This document shows positions 8,767 to 17,186 of a DNA stretch of 64,000 nt, one piece after another (positions within the stretch are counted from its first letter, which is position 1; every line of letters begins with the position of its first letter). The notes under the pieces were generated by a model. It was not told the origin of the DNA. It searched no databases and saw only the letters and a program-made list of their open reading frames with translations. A program made the position numbers and the translations under genes. Source of the stretch: Pelagibacterium montanilacus. Lineage in GTDB: Bacteria > Pseudomonadota > Alphaproteobacteria > Rhizobiales > Devosiaceae. The stretch is taken from contig NZ_RZMX01000046.1 in the NCBI RefSeq assembly GCF_003992665.1, forward strand, positions 167,817 to 231,816, written 5' to 3'.

Positions 8767-10461
8767 ATGGCGCTGGTCACCTACACCAAACCCCGGTCGC
8801 GGTCGCGATTCACCCTCAACGGGTGGGTCGTTTTTTCCGTTATCGTGGCGGCGCTGGCGCTGCTTCCGGTCCTGACCATCGCGCTGACCGCCGTGGGGAA
8901 CACCGGCACGCTCTGGTCCCATGTGGTGGCCAACGTGCTGCCGCAGGCGACCAGGAACACGCTTACCCTTTTGATCGGCACCGGAATTCTGGTGACCATC
9001 ATAGGAACGGGCACCGCCTGGCTGGTGACCGCCTACAGCTTCCCGGGCCGGGGCATTCTCGAATGGGCGCTGCTCCTGCCCCTCGCGGTGCCCACCTACA
9101 TCATGGCCTACGCCTATATGGACGTGCTCAGCCCGCTGGGCTGGATACAGGACACAATCCGGGCCATCCTGGGCTATTCCAGCCCGCGCGATTTCCGCCT
9201 GCCCGACATCCGAACGATGTGGGGGGCGATCGTGCTCTTTGGTTTCGTGCTCTACCCCTATGTGTATCTGACCACGCGGGCGATGTTCCTGACCCAGGCC
9301 TCCAATCTCGTGGAGGTGGCGCGCACGCTCGGGGTGGGCCGCTCAGCGGTCTTCTGGCGCGTCGCCCTGCCGCTGGCGCGCCCGGCCATCGCCGTCGGGG
9401 TGAGCCTTGCGCTGATGGAAGCGCTCAACGATGTGGGGGCCTCGCAGTTTCTCGGCGTGCGCACCCTTACCGCTTCGGTCTACACCACCTGGATCGTGCG
9501 CACGGACCTGACCGGCGCGGCCCAGATCGCCACGGCGATGCTAGTCTTCGTGGTGACGCTGATCCTGCTCGAGCGGATGGCGCGCCGGCAGCAACGCTAC
9601 GCCCACAGCGCCCAGCGCGCCCGGACAATGACGCCCACCCGGCTGCGCGGATGGCGTGGATGGCTGGCCCTATCGATCGGGTCGATCCCGATCGTCATCG
9701 GGTTTCTCGGCCCGGCGCTTTATCTGGTCCTCGCGGCGATCGAGCGCGTGCAGTTCGCCGGGGTCTCCCCCTATATCGTGCGGGCCACGATCAACACTGT
9801 CACCATGTCCGCGACCGCGACGCTGGTCGTGCTGGTGGCAGGCTTTGGCGTCGCCTATGCAGCCCGCCTGCGCCCGGGCGCGGCGACCGACGCACTGGCC
9901 CGCATTTCCGCGCTGGGCTATGCGGTTCCGGGCACGGTGCTGGGCATCGGCATTCTCATTCCCGTGGCGGCGTTCGACCGGTTCGTGGACCAGTCGATGC
10001 GCGAGCTGTTCGGCTATTCCACGGGCCTGCTGATGATCGGCTCGGGCGCCGCGCTGGTCTACGCCTACGCGGCGCGCTTCCTCGCCATCGCCAGCGGCGG
10101 GATCGAGGCGGGGCTGAGCCGCATTCCGCTCTCTTACGACCATGCCGCGCGCACGCTGGGCCATACGGCGACCGGCTCGCTGGCCCGGGTCCACCTGCCG
10201 CTCTCCCGCACGGCTCTGACCGCGGCGGGATTGCTGGTCTTTGTGGACTGCATGAAGGAGCTGCCGGCAACGCTGCTGCTGCGCCCGCTCAATTTCGAGA
10301 GCCTTTCGTCCCTGCTCTACGGGGAAGCGGCGCGCGGCACCTATGAGGAAGCGGCGCTGGCTGCGGTCATCATCGTGGCGATCGGCATCCTGCCGGTGAT
10401 CTTTTTGGCGCGCACCGGCCGGATGTCCCAGAGCAGTTCCGCGGCCGAGAGCCGACTATAA
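8767..10461 (+). CDS. fbpB: Iron(III) ABC transporter permease, duplicated
   Basis: 564-residue inner-membrane protein made of two homologous permease halves (about 12 membrane spans in all). Each half carries an EAA-type loop for the ATPase: EVARTLGVGRSAVFWRVALP in the first half and HAARTLGHTATGSLARVHLP in the second. This single-chain arrangement is typical of FbpB/SfuB permeases. It forms an operon with fbpA. Its TAA stop is formed inside the left arm of a palindromic repeat shared with the convergent aglK. Confidence 0.92.
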   Translation: MALVTYTKPRSRSRFTLNGWVVFSVIVAALALLPVLTIALTAVGNTGTLWSHVVANVLPQATRNTLTLLIGTGILVTIIGTGTAWLVTAYSFPGRGILEWALLLPLAVPTYIMAYAYMDVLSPLGWIQDTIRAILGYSSPRDFRLPDIRTMWGAIVLFGFVLYPYVYLTTRAMFLTQASNLVEVARTLGVGRSAVFWRVALPLARPAIAVGVSLALMEALNDVGASQFLGVRTLTASVYTTWIVRTDLTGAAQIATAMLVFVVTLILLERMARRQQRYAHSAQRARTMTPTRLRGWRGWLALSIGSIPIVIGFLGPALYLVLAAIERVQFAGVSPYIVRATINTVTMSATATLVVLVAGFGVAYAARLRPGAATDALARISALGYAVPGTVLGIGILIPVAAFDRFVDQSMRELFGYSTGLLMIGSGAALVYAYAARFLAIASGGIEAGLSRIPLSYDHAARTLGHTATGSLARVHLPLSRTALTAAGLLVFVDCMKELPATLLLRPLNFESLSSLLYGEAARGTYEEAALAAVIIVAIGILPVIFLARTGRMSQSSSAAESRL

Positions 10462-10506
10462 AGCCATCCCGGAAAAGTGTTCTCACCTTTCCGGGAAACG
10501 CTTTAT
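10458..10506. repeat. RIME-like palindrome bridging two convergent stop codons (copy A)
   Basis: A 49-base inverted repeat with arms ATAAAGC...TCCCGGAAAAGTG and CACCTTTCCGGGA...GCTTTAT. The TAA in the left arm ends fbpB (10459-10461), and the TAA in the right arm, read on the other strand, ends aglK (10505-10503). It probably also acts as a bidirectional terminator or mRNA-stabilising hairpin. It is related to the copies at 17083, 29743, 42966 and 55184 through the shared TAGAGCGTTTCC/TAAAGCGTTTCC end. Confidence 0.8.
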
Positions 10507-11648
10507 CGGCTCTTGTCGTCAGCCGGCATGGCGACCCCGCCTGCCCCGCCGACCACGCCCGCATCGGGCTCGCCCTGTTTGCGGGGGTCGACAGGCTCGG
10601 CCAGATCGGACGCCGTGGGCGCGGCCGCCGCTGGGGCCGAGATGCGCCCGGAGATGGGCCGGCCGCTCTGGTCGAAGCGGTGATAGAGATCGTCCTTGGG
10701 CGAGAACGAGACCTGGGCGCCCGCACGATGACTGGTCTTGCCATCCTGCCTGACGATAACCGGCTCATCGGCACCGATATCGACATAGAGATAGCTGTCG
10801 GATCCCAAATCCTCCGAGTAGATGACCTTGCCCGTCCACACGCCCTTGTCGACGACGTCCAGGTGCTCGGGGCGCACGCCAACGGTATGGGCCTGGTGAT
10901 GCTCGGCATGCCGGCCGGTGAGCAGGTTCATCTTGGGGCTGCCGATAAAGCCCGCCACGAAAAGCGACTGGGGATTTTCGTAGAGCTCCATGGGAGTGCC
11001 TACCTGCATCACCACGCCATCCTTGAGCACGACGATCCGGTCGGCCAGCGTCATGGCCTCGACCTGATCGTGGGTGACGTAGATCATGGTGGTTTCGGGC
11101 AGGGATTCCTTGAGCTTGGCAATTTCCATTCGGGTCGCCACGCGCAGGGCGGCGTCCAGGTTCGAGAGCGGCTCGTCGAACAGGAAGACCTGCGGGTTGC
11201 GCACGATCGCGCGTCCGATCGCCACGCGCTGACGCTGGCCACCCGAGAGGGCCTTGGGCAGGCGTTCGAGATAGGGCTCGAGCTGGAGCATGCCGGCGGC
11301 CCGGTCCACCAGCGTCTTGATCTCGTCCTTGGGAAGGCGCTGGAGCTTGAGCGAATAGGCCATGTTGTCGAACACGGTCATGTGCGGATAGAGCGCATAG
11401 GACTGGAAGACCATGGCGATGCCGCGCTTGGACGGCGCCACTTCGTTGACGACACGCCCCCCGATTTCGAGCTTGCCCGAGGTAATGGACTCCAGCCCCG
11501 AGATGGTCCGCAGCAGGGTGGACTTGCCGCACCCGGAGGGGCCAACGAAGACGACGAACTCGCCCGACTTTATGTCGAGGTTGATGTCCTTGAGGACTTC
11601 AACGTTACCGTACCTCTTGAATAGATTGGTGATCTTGAGATCAGACAT
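10503..11648 (-). CDS. aglK: Alpha-glucoside ABC transporter ATP-binding protein
   Basis: 381-residue ATPase of the MalK/UgpC family that drives uptake of alpha-glucosides such as sucrose, maltose or trehalose through AglF and AglG. Walker A is GPSGCGKST (36-44), the signature LSGGQRQRVAIGRA follows, then Walker B VFLFDEP. The C-terminal regulatory domain contains the VGVRPEHL segment of sugar-type ATPases. The last 35 residues are Ala/Pro-rich and not conserved. It lies 33 bases downstream of aglA in the same direction and probably shares its promoter. The stop codon lies in repeat copy A. Confidence 0.9.
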   Translation of the reverse strand: MSDLKITNLFKRYGNVEVLKDINLDIKSGEFVVFVGPSGCGKSTLLRTISGLESITSGKLEIGGRVVNEVAPSKRGIAMVFQSYALYPHMTVFDNMAYSLKLQRLPKDEIKTLVDRAAGMLQLEPYLERLPKALSGGQRQRVAIGRAIVRNPQVFLFDEPLSNLDAALRVATRMEIAKLKESLPETTMIYVTHDQVEAMTLADRIVVLKDGVVMQVGTPMELYENPQSLFVAGFIGSPKMNLLTGRHAEHHQAHTVGVRPEHLDVVDKGVWTGKVIYSEDLGSDSYLYVDIGADEPVIVRQDGKTSHRAGAQVSFSPKDDLYHRFDQSGRPISGRISAPAAAAPTASDLAEPVDPRKQGEPDAGVVGGAGGVAMPADDKSR

Positions 11649-11681
11649 TTCCCCTCCCGGAAGGCTTGGTTTGCGCTTCTT

Positions 11682-13364
11682 TTATTTCATGGTTCCAATA
11701 TAGGCGCCGAATGGCCCGAAACTCAACGTATTGCCATCGACCCGGGCATCCGAACCCGGCGCGCCGGCGTCCGCCACGCCCCCCAGGGTCTCCAGTTCGA
11801 ACGTCATAGGCTCTGCGCTCATGTTGTAGACGCACACGAGGGTCTCCTCCCCCAGGGTGCGGGTGAACGCCAGAACGGGTTCGGGCGTGTTCTCGATCAG
11901 CGTCAGATCGCCCTTGACCAGTGCCGGGTGCTGCCGGCGGAAGGCCAGAACGGACCGGTAGAAGGAGAGAAACGAGTTGGCGACGTGCTCCTGCTGGTCG
12001 ACTGCGGCGTGCAGATGCTGAGCGGGCACGGGCAGCCATGTGCGGTTTGCGGCCGAAAAGCCGCCATTGTGGCCATGGGCCTGCCACACCATCGGCGTCC
12101 GGCAGCCATCCCGGCCCTTGAACTCGGGCCAGAATTCGATGCCGTAGGGGTCGACCAGATCCTCGAAGGCCAGTTCAGCTTCGGTCAGGCCCAGCTCCTC
12201 GCCCTGATAAAGGCACACCGAGCCGCGCATGGTCATGAGCAGCAGCGCGGCCTGCCGGGTGACCAGATCCTCAAAGCCGTGCGGCGCCCAGCGGGAAACG
12301 TGACGCACTACATCGTGGTTGGAAAAGGCGAGGCATACCCAACCCTGGGGCGCTTCGGCTTCAAGCGCGGACATGGCAGATCGGAAATAGGGGGCCGAAT
12401 ACTGCCCACCGAGATAGTCGAACGTATAGCACATATGCAGCATGTCATCGCCGGAGGTGTAGGCGGCCATAAGTTCGAGCTGACGCTGGGCATCGCCGAT
12501 TTCGCCCACGGTCGCACGCCCCGGATACTCCTCGATCAGAGCCCGCAAGCGCTTGAGAAACGCTATGTTGTCCGGACGACTCTTGTCGTGCACATGGTCC
12601 TGGAGATTGTAGGGATTGACCGCCGGCGCCATAGCGGCGCTGTAATTTTCCGTGCCGATCGGAGGATTGTTTTCCAGCCCAGGAGAGTGAAAATAGAAAT
12701 TGACGGTGTCCAGTCGAAACCCGTCCACGCCGCGCTCGAGCCAGAACCGCATATCGGCGAGAACGGCGTCCTGGACATCCCCGTTGTGGAAGTTGAGATC
12801 GGGCTGGGCCGCAAGGAAGTTATGCAGATAGTACTGCATGCGGCGGCCGTCCCACTGCCAGGCCGAGCCGCCGAAGATCGAGAGCCAGTTGTTGGGCGGG
12901 GTGCCGTCTGGGCGGGGATCGGCCCAGACGTACCAGTCGGCCCGCTCATTGGTCCGTGATACCCGGCTTTCGGCAAACCAGGGATGGCGATCCGAGGTGT
13001 GGGAGATCACCTGGTCGATGATGACCTTGAGCCCGAGCGCATGCGCTTTCTCCACCAGCCGGTCGAAATCCTCGAGCGAGCCGAAGCTGGGGTCGATGTC
13101 GCGATAATTCGAGACGTCGTATCCGAAATCCTTCATCGGCGAGGTGAAAACCGGAGAGAGCCAGATGGCATCCACCCCCAGATCGGCGACATACTCCAGG
13201 CGCGACGTGATCCCGACGAGATCGCCGATGCCATCCCCGTTGTGGTCCTGGAACGAGCGGGGATAGATCTGGTAGATCACGGCGCCGCGCCACCAGTCCG
13301 TGCCGACCGGAGAGGTGTCTGCCGGGTGCAGGACGTGCATGGCGGCAGGCGCAAAATGACTCAT
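11682..13364 (-). CDS. aglA: Alpha-glucosidase (GH13)
   Basis: 560-residue cytoplasmic glycoside hydrolase that splits imported alpha-glucosides. The start at 13364 (MSHFAPAAMH) is chosen because the 42 earlier in-frame residues look like leader noise and would cover part of the promoter region. GH13 landmarks are all present: WWRGAVIYQIYPRSF, DGIGDLVGI, GFRLDTVN (nucleophile Asp), TVGEIGD (acid Glu) and FSNHDVVRH (third Asp). It resembles the AglA of rhizobial aglEFGAK systems. A LacI-type operator lies 100 bases upstream. A 563-residue paralogue lies at 23713-25404. Confidence 0.93.
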   Translation of the reverse strand: MSHFAPAAMHVLHPADTSPVGTDWWRGAVIYQIYPRSFQDHNGDGIGDLVGITSRLEYVADLGVDAIWLSPVFTSPMKDFGYDVSNYRDIDPSFGSLEDFDRLVEKAHALGLKVIIDQVISHTSDRHPWFAESRVSRTNERADWYVWADPRPDGTPPNNWLSIFGGSAWQWDGRRMQYYLHNFLAAQPDLNFHNGDVQDAVLADMRFWLERGVDGFRLDTVNFYFHSPGLENNPPIGTENYSAAMAPAVNPYNLQDHVHDKSRPDNIAFLKRLRALIEEYPGRATVGEIGDAQRQLELMAAYTSGDDMLHMCYTFDYLGGQYSAPYFRSAMSALEAEAPQGWVCLAFSNHDVVRHVSRWAPHGFEDLVTRQAALLLMTMRGSVCLYQGEELGLTEAELAFEDLVDPYGIEFWPEFKGRDGCRTPMVWQAHGHNGGFSAANRTWLPVPAQHLHAAVDQQEHVANSFLSFYRSVLAFRRQHPALVKGDLTLIENTPEPVLAFTRTLGEETLVCVYNMSAEPMTFELETLGGVADAGAPGSDARVDGNTLSFGPFGAYIGTMK

Positions 13365-13464
13365 TTCCGGCAAGCCCTCCCCTGGAACGCGGAACCGCAA
13401 GCGGCCGCTTGGATGGTGTTTTCCCATTCTGCGCGGCGGAACCCGAGCGGTTCGCTGTCGTTGA

Positions 13465-13478
13465 CCAAAACGTTTTGG
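13465..13478. promoter_or_regulatory. LacI-family operator (AglR site) between aglA and aglR
   Basis: A perfect 14-base palindrome, CCAAAACGTTTTGG, with the central CG typical of LacI/GalR operators. It sits between the divergent aglA and aglR starts and so could control both. The same sequence recurs upstream of aglE (18551), supporting one regulon. Confidence 0.82.
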
Positions 13479-13632
13479 AGATATAGGCATACGCGGGCGG
13501 AAGCGGGCGCGTCAACAGCACTCGATAAAATTGGCAGGGACGGTGCTTGGCGGTATAAGTCTCGGCAGAACGGGGCAGGAAAAAGCCCTTGAGCAGCGCC
13601 ACCCAACCCGTGGCGCGGAGGAGAACCAGAGC

Positions 13633-14721
13633 ATGCCAGACACGGGGCGACGGGCGCGGCGGGCCCCGGGAGCCGGAAGCCGGAACGTCACGATCAAGGA
13701 CGTCTCGGCAGAGCTGGGCCTGTCGATCACCACCATATCGCGGGCGCTGAACGGGTATGGCGACGTTTCGGAAAAGACGCGCAAGAGGGTGTTCGAGGCG
13801 GCGCGCAGGATCGGCTACACCCCGAACCGCAACGCCCAGCGGCTTGTGACCCAGCGCAGCCATTCCATCGCCTGGGTGCAGCCCGACGACGAGAACAAGT
13901 TCACCGACCCCCACTTCGTGGAGGTGATGGCTGGCGTGCTCCGCGAGGCGCGTGTGAGCCGGTACGACATCGTGATGTCGAGCGAAGTCCCTTCCCAGCA
14001 GATCGCGACCTATGAGCGCTACGTGGCCGATCGCAGCGTGGACGGGTTCATCGTCGACCTGCCCAGGCCCAACGACGCCAGGATCGACTATCTGCTCGAG
14101 GCAGGCGTTCCTTTCGTGGTGCACGGGCGGGACACGCGCGCCGAGCGCTATGGCTGGGTCGATGTGGACAATTACGGCAATTTCTTCAACATCGCCAAGC
14201 TGGTGATCGAGAACGGGCACAGGAAGTTCGCTTTCATAAATGGCGACGAACAGTTCCTTTATGCTTCGGCGCGCCGGCGCGGGGTGGAGGATGCGCTGTT
14301 GGCCATGGACCTTCCGCCCGACACCGCGGTGCTGCTCGAGGGCACGCACCCCATGGGCGAGGCCGGCTTCCAGCTCACCGAGCTCGCGCTGGCCGATCCG
14401 GCGATAACCGCGTTCGTCTATTCCTCGACCCTGATGGCGATCGAGGGCAATGCCGCCCTGCTTCGGGCGGGCCGGACCCCGGGCGAGGATGCCATGCTGG
14501 TTTCGATGCACGATGAGTTGCGCTATCTCAACCTCGCGCCCATCGAAGGAGTGGTGACGCTGGTTCGGTCCTCCCTGCGCTCGGCGGGGCGCGCCATGGT
14601 GGCCGAAGTGATCCGCCAGTGCGACCAGGGTACCGTCTCAGGCACCATCATCCCGTCCCTGTTCGATCTGGCCGAAGGTGTCACCGCGCAGACGATCAGC
14701 CGGGACGTGCTGTTCGCCTGA
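13633..14721 (+). CDS. aglR: LacI-family regulator of alpha-glucoside genes
   Basis: 362-residue repressor. The N-terminal helix-turn-helix (VTIKDVSAELGLSITTISRALNG, about 18-40 with its hinge after it) is followed by a periplasmic-binding-protein-like sugar-sensing domain (VDGFIVDLPRP, GVPFVVHGRD, FAFINGDEQF). The ATG at 13633 is preceded by GGAGGAG. It probably binds the CCAAAACGTTTTGG sites at 13465 and 18551, releasing them when an alpha-glucoside is bound. In the S. meliloti agl locus I recall aglR next to aglE, divergent from one aglEFGAK run; here it is wedged between aglA-aglK and aglEFG on the opposite strand. Confidence 0.88.
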   Translation: MPDTGRRARRAPGAGSRNVTIKDVSAELGLSITTISRALNGYGDVSEKTRKRVFEAARRIGYTPNRNAQRLVTQRSHSIAWVQPDDENKFTDPHFVEVMAGVLREARVSRYDIVMSSEVPSQQIATYERYVADRSVDGFIVDLPRPNDARIDYLLEAGVPFVVHGRDTRAERYGWVDVDNYGNFFNIAKLVIENGHRKFAFINGDEQFLYASARRRGVEDALLAMDLPPDTAVLLEGTHPMGEAGFQLTELALADPAITAFVYSSTLMAIEGNAALLRAGRTPGEDAMLVSMHDELRYLNLAPIEGVVTLVRSSLRSAGRAMVAEVIRQCDQGTVSGTIIPSLFDLAEGVTAQTISRDVLFA

Positions 14722-14747
14722 ACCCGGGCTTGGCAAGGATGAGAAAA

Positions 14748-14772
14748 AGGGCCGCTCCAGTGGAGCGGCCCT
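14748..14772 (-). terminator. Intrinsic terminator of the aglEFG operon
   Basis: A perfect 11-base-pair GC-rich stem (AGGGCCGCTCC / GGAGCGGCCCT) with a three-base loop. On the minus strand it is followed by TTTTT, so it fits termination after aglG (stop at 14799). It also lies 27 bases past the aglR stop and may serve both directions. Confidence 0.8.
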
Positions 14773-14798
14773 CGACATGCCCGGCAACGGGGTCGGCC

Positions 14799-16001
14799 TC
14801 AGCCGCCTTTTACCGATCCGGCCAGCAGCCCGCGCACGAAGTAGCGCTGGAGCGAGAAGAACACGATCAGCGGTACGGTGATCGAGACGAAGGCGCCGGC
14901 GGTGAGGATTTCCCAGTTGTCGCCCCGCGAGCCGAGCAGCGCGCGCAGCTGGCCGGTCAACACCAATTCGTTCTGGCTCTGGCCCAGAAAGACGATGGCC
15001 ACCAGCAGGTCGTTCCAGACCCACAGGAACTGGAAGATGGCGAAGGACGCCAGGGCCGGGAAGGACAGCGGCAGCACCATGGTGACGAAGATGTTGAAGT
15101 GCGACGCCCCGTCGACCCGGGCCGACTCCATGATTTCCCTGGGCAGGCCGGCCATATAGTTACGCAGCAGGTAGATGGCCAGGGGCAGGCCGAACGCGGT
15201 ATGCGCCAGCCATATGCCCAGATAGGATTTGGGATTGCCCCCGAAAGTGCCGGCGATGCCGTTGTACATGCGCAGAAGCGGGATCAGCGACATCTGCAAC
15301 GGGACCACGAGCAGGCCCACCATGAGCGCGACCAGGAGCGCCCGTCCGGGAAACCGCATCCAGGCCAGTGCATAGGCCGCGAAAGCCGCGATCAGGATGG
15401 GGATGATCGTTGCCGGCACGGTGACGGTGAAAGAGTTGACGAAGGCGCGTCCGATCCCCGCTGCCGTGAGCACTTCGGTGTAATTCTCGAAGGTGAAGCG
15501 CGGCGGAACGGCGGCAGTATAGAACAACCGTGCCCTGTCATGCTCGAAGGCCGTCGGGGAGTTCCACACGTAAGTGCCGTCCGGCTCGACCGTGATTTCG
15601 CCTCCGATGCGCATCTCCGCGGTGGTGCCAGCTTCGAACTCGCCCGGATTGTTGATCGAGGTGCCGAAGCGTTCGATCACCTGATTGGAGCCCTCGGCGA
15701 GGATATTGCCGCGGATGACGTATCCCCCGCCCTCCTCGACCTGATCCTCAGCGGTGCCCAGCGTGCCAGCTTCCGAACGCGAGACTGTAGTGAGCGAGGT
15801 CCACCAGCCCGAGACTGCGAGCTGGTCCTTGTCGCGAACCGAGGAGACGAGGAGCCCGAACGTAGGGATCGTCCAGATCAGAACGAGCAGAAGGAGAGCG
15901 GCATGGGCGGCAAGCCGCCCGGGGCTGACGCGAACTCTTGAGAGCAAACTGCTGGTTGCGGGTGCCGCCTCGGCCGGGCGTGCCTGAGTTACGGTAGCCA
16001 T
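14799..16001 (-). CDS. aglG: Alpha-glucoside ABC transporter permease
   Basis: 400-residue inner-membrane permease. A first membrane span (about 30-52) is followed by an unusually long periplasmic loop (about 55-165) before the usual five-span core, a feature I associate with AglG-type permeases. The EAA loop is ESARVDGASHFNIFVTMVLP. The start ATG shares one base with the aglF stop (TGATG), implying translational coupling. It acts with AglF, AglE and probably AglK, which is encoded 3 kb away beyond aglR. Confidence 0.9.
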   Translation of the reverse strand: MATVTQARPAEAAPATSSLLSRVRVSPGRLAAHAALLLLVLIWTIPTFGLLVSSVRDKDQLAVSGWWTSLTTVSRSEAGTLGTAEDQVEEGGGYVIRGNILAEGSNQVIERFGTSINNPGEFEAGTTAEMRIGGEITVEPDGTYVWNSPTAFEHDRARLFYTAAVPPRFTFENYTEVLTAAGIGRAFVNSFTVTVPATIIPILIAAFAAYALAWMRFPGRALLVALMVGLLVVPLQMSLIPLLRMYNGIAGTFGGNPKSYLGIWLAHTAFGLPLAIYLLRNYMAGLPREIMESARVDGASHFNIFVTMVLPLSFPALASFAIFQFLWVWNDLLVAIVFLGQSQNELVLTGQLRALLGSRGDNWEILTAGAFVSITVPLIVFFSLQRYFVRGLLAGSVKGG

Positions 16002-17008
16002 CAGTGCGTCCCCTGTTCTGAGTTGGCCTGGCGGATGTTCCAGATCATCACGGGCAGAACGGCGATCATGATCACGAGCGCGACCACCGAGCCGTGCCCG
16101 AAATGGTTGGCCCTGAACATCTGGTCGTACATGAAGTTGGCGAGCACCTGGGTGTTCCACTGGCCCCCGGTCATGGCCAGCACGATGTCGAAGATCTTGA
16201 GCACGACGATGGTTATGGTGGTCCAGACTACCAGGATCGTGGGCAGGATCTGGGGCACCATGATGTCAAAGAAGATCCTGATGTCGCTGGCCCCGTCGAT
16301 ACGCGCGGCCTCCAGGGTTTCCTCGGGAATGCCGCGCAGCGCCGCCGACAGGATGACCATGGCGAACCCTGTCTGGATCCAGACGAGGATGACCATGAGC
16401 AGGAAATTGTTCCAGAACGGAATGGTGATCCAGGCCTGCGGCTCGCCGCCGAACGCGACCACGATGGCGTTGAGAAGCCCGATCTGCTCGCCGCTACCGC
16501 GATAGTCGTAGATGAACTTCCAGATCACCGACGCGCCCACAAAGGAGATCGCCATGGGCATGAAGACCAGCGACTTGGCAATGTTGCCCCACCAGAGACG
16601 GTCGGCAAGAACCGCCACGAGCAGCCCGAATGCAGTCGAGGCCGCGGGCACCACGATCAGCCACAGAGCATTGTTGATCAGCGATTGAACGAATTGCGGG
16701 CTGTTGACCGCCCATATCCAGTTCGAGATACCGACAAAATTGCGCCCGCCATTGTCAAAGAAGGTCAGCCGGATGGTCTCGAAGACCGGATAGATCAGGT
16801 AGACTGTGAGAAAAAACAGCGCCGGAAACAGGAAGAGCCACGGGCGGACCCGCGTGCGCAGGCGGTCCCGGCGAATGGAGGTCGCATTATCGACCCCCTG
16901 GGTCGACAGCGCCTTGTCCAGAAGCCAGTTGCTGCCCCAGAAATAGAGAAACGCGAACCCAACGCCGACGACGATGGTTATGCCCGCATAGAGAACCTGT
17001 TCGATCAT
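16001..17008 (-). CDS. aglF: Alpha-glucoside ABC transporter permease
   Basis: 335-residue inner-membrane permease partner of AglG. It has two N-terminal spans separated by a cytoplasmic stretch rich in Arg (RRDRLRTRVRP), then the conserved permease core. The EAA loop is LEAARIDGASDIRIFFDIMVP. It is the second gene of aglE-aglF-aglG and overlaps aglG by one base. The gap to aglE contains repeat copy B, which probably helps give the binding protein a higher expression than the permeases. Confidence 0.9.
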   Translation of the reverse strand: MIEQVLYAGITIVVGVGFAFLYFWGSNWLLDKALSTQGVDNATSIRRDRLRTRVRPWLFLFPALFFLTVYLIYPVFETIRLTFFDNGGRNFVGISNWIWAVNSPQFVQSLINNALWLIVVPAASTAFGLLVAVLADRLWWGNIAKSLVFMPMAISFVGASVIWKFIYDYRGSGEQIGLLNAIVVAFGGEPQAWITIPFWNNFLLMVILVWIQTGFAMVILSAALRGIPEETLEAARIDGASDIRIFFDIMVPQILPTILVVWTTITIVVLKIFDIVLAMTGGQWNTQVLANFMYDQMFRANHFGHGSVVALVIMIAVLPVMIWNIRQANSEQGTH

Positions 17009-17082
17009 CTGCTCACCCCCTCCCGGTCCGATGATGCCGGTGCGCGAGACGCACCGGCATCCTTGGTTTGGTCAGACCTTTT

Positions 17083-17186
17083 GAGCGTTTCCAGAAACAG
17101 TCGAAACACTTTTCCGATTCGGAAACGCGACACATCAAGGACTTAGAGCTCCTGTTCTGATGCAATCAGAACAGGATATGCTCTAG
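17083..17186. repeat. RIME-like composite palindrome after aglE (copy B)
   Basis: About 104 bases made of two palindromes joined by a short linker. One has arms GAGCGTTTCC and GGAAACGCG; the other has arms CCTGTTCTGAT and ATCAGAACAGG. Read on the minus strand it begins TAGAGCATATCC, and that TAG is the aglE stop codon (17185-17183). It lies inside an operon, so it is more likely an mRNA-stabilising or attenuating element than a full terminator. Confidence 0.82.

Noticed and set aside
8823..10346. A 507-codon plus-strand frame inside the permease gene
   Set aside because: It is the shifted frame of fbpB, Arg/Gly/Pro-rich with no membrane spans, whereas the real frame has clear permease motifs.
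12946..14511. A 521-codon open frame on the minus strand across aglR and the aglA start
   Set aside because: It is antisense to aglR and covers the operator region; composition and lack of motifs mark it as a shadow.
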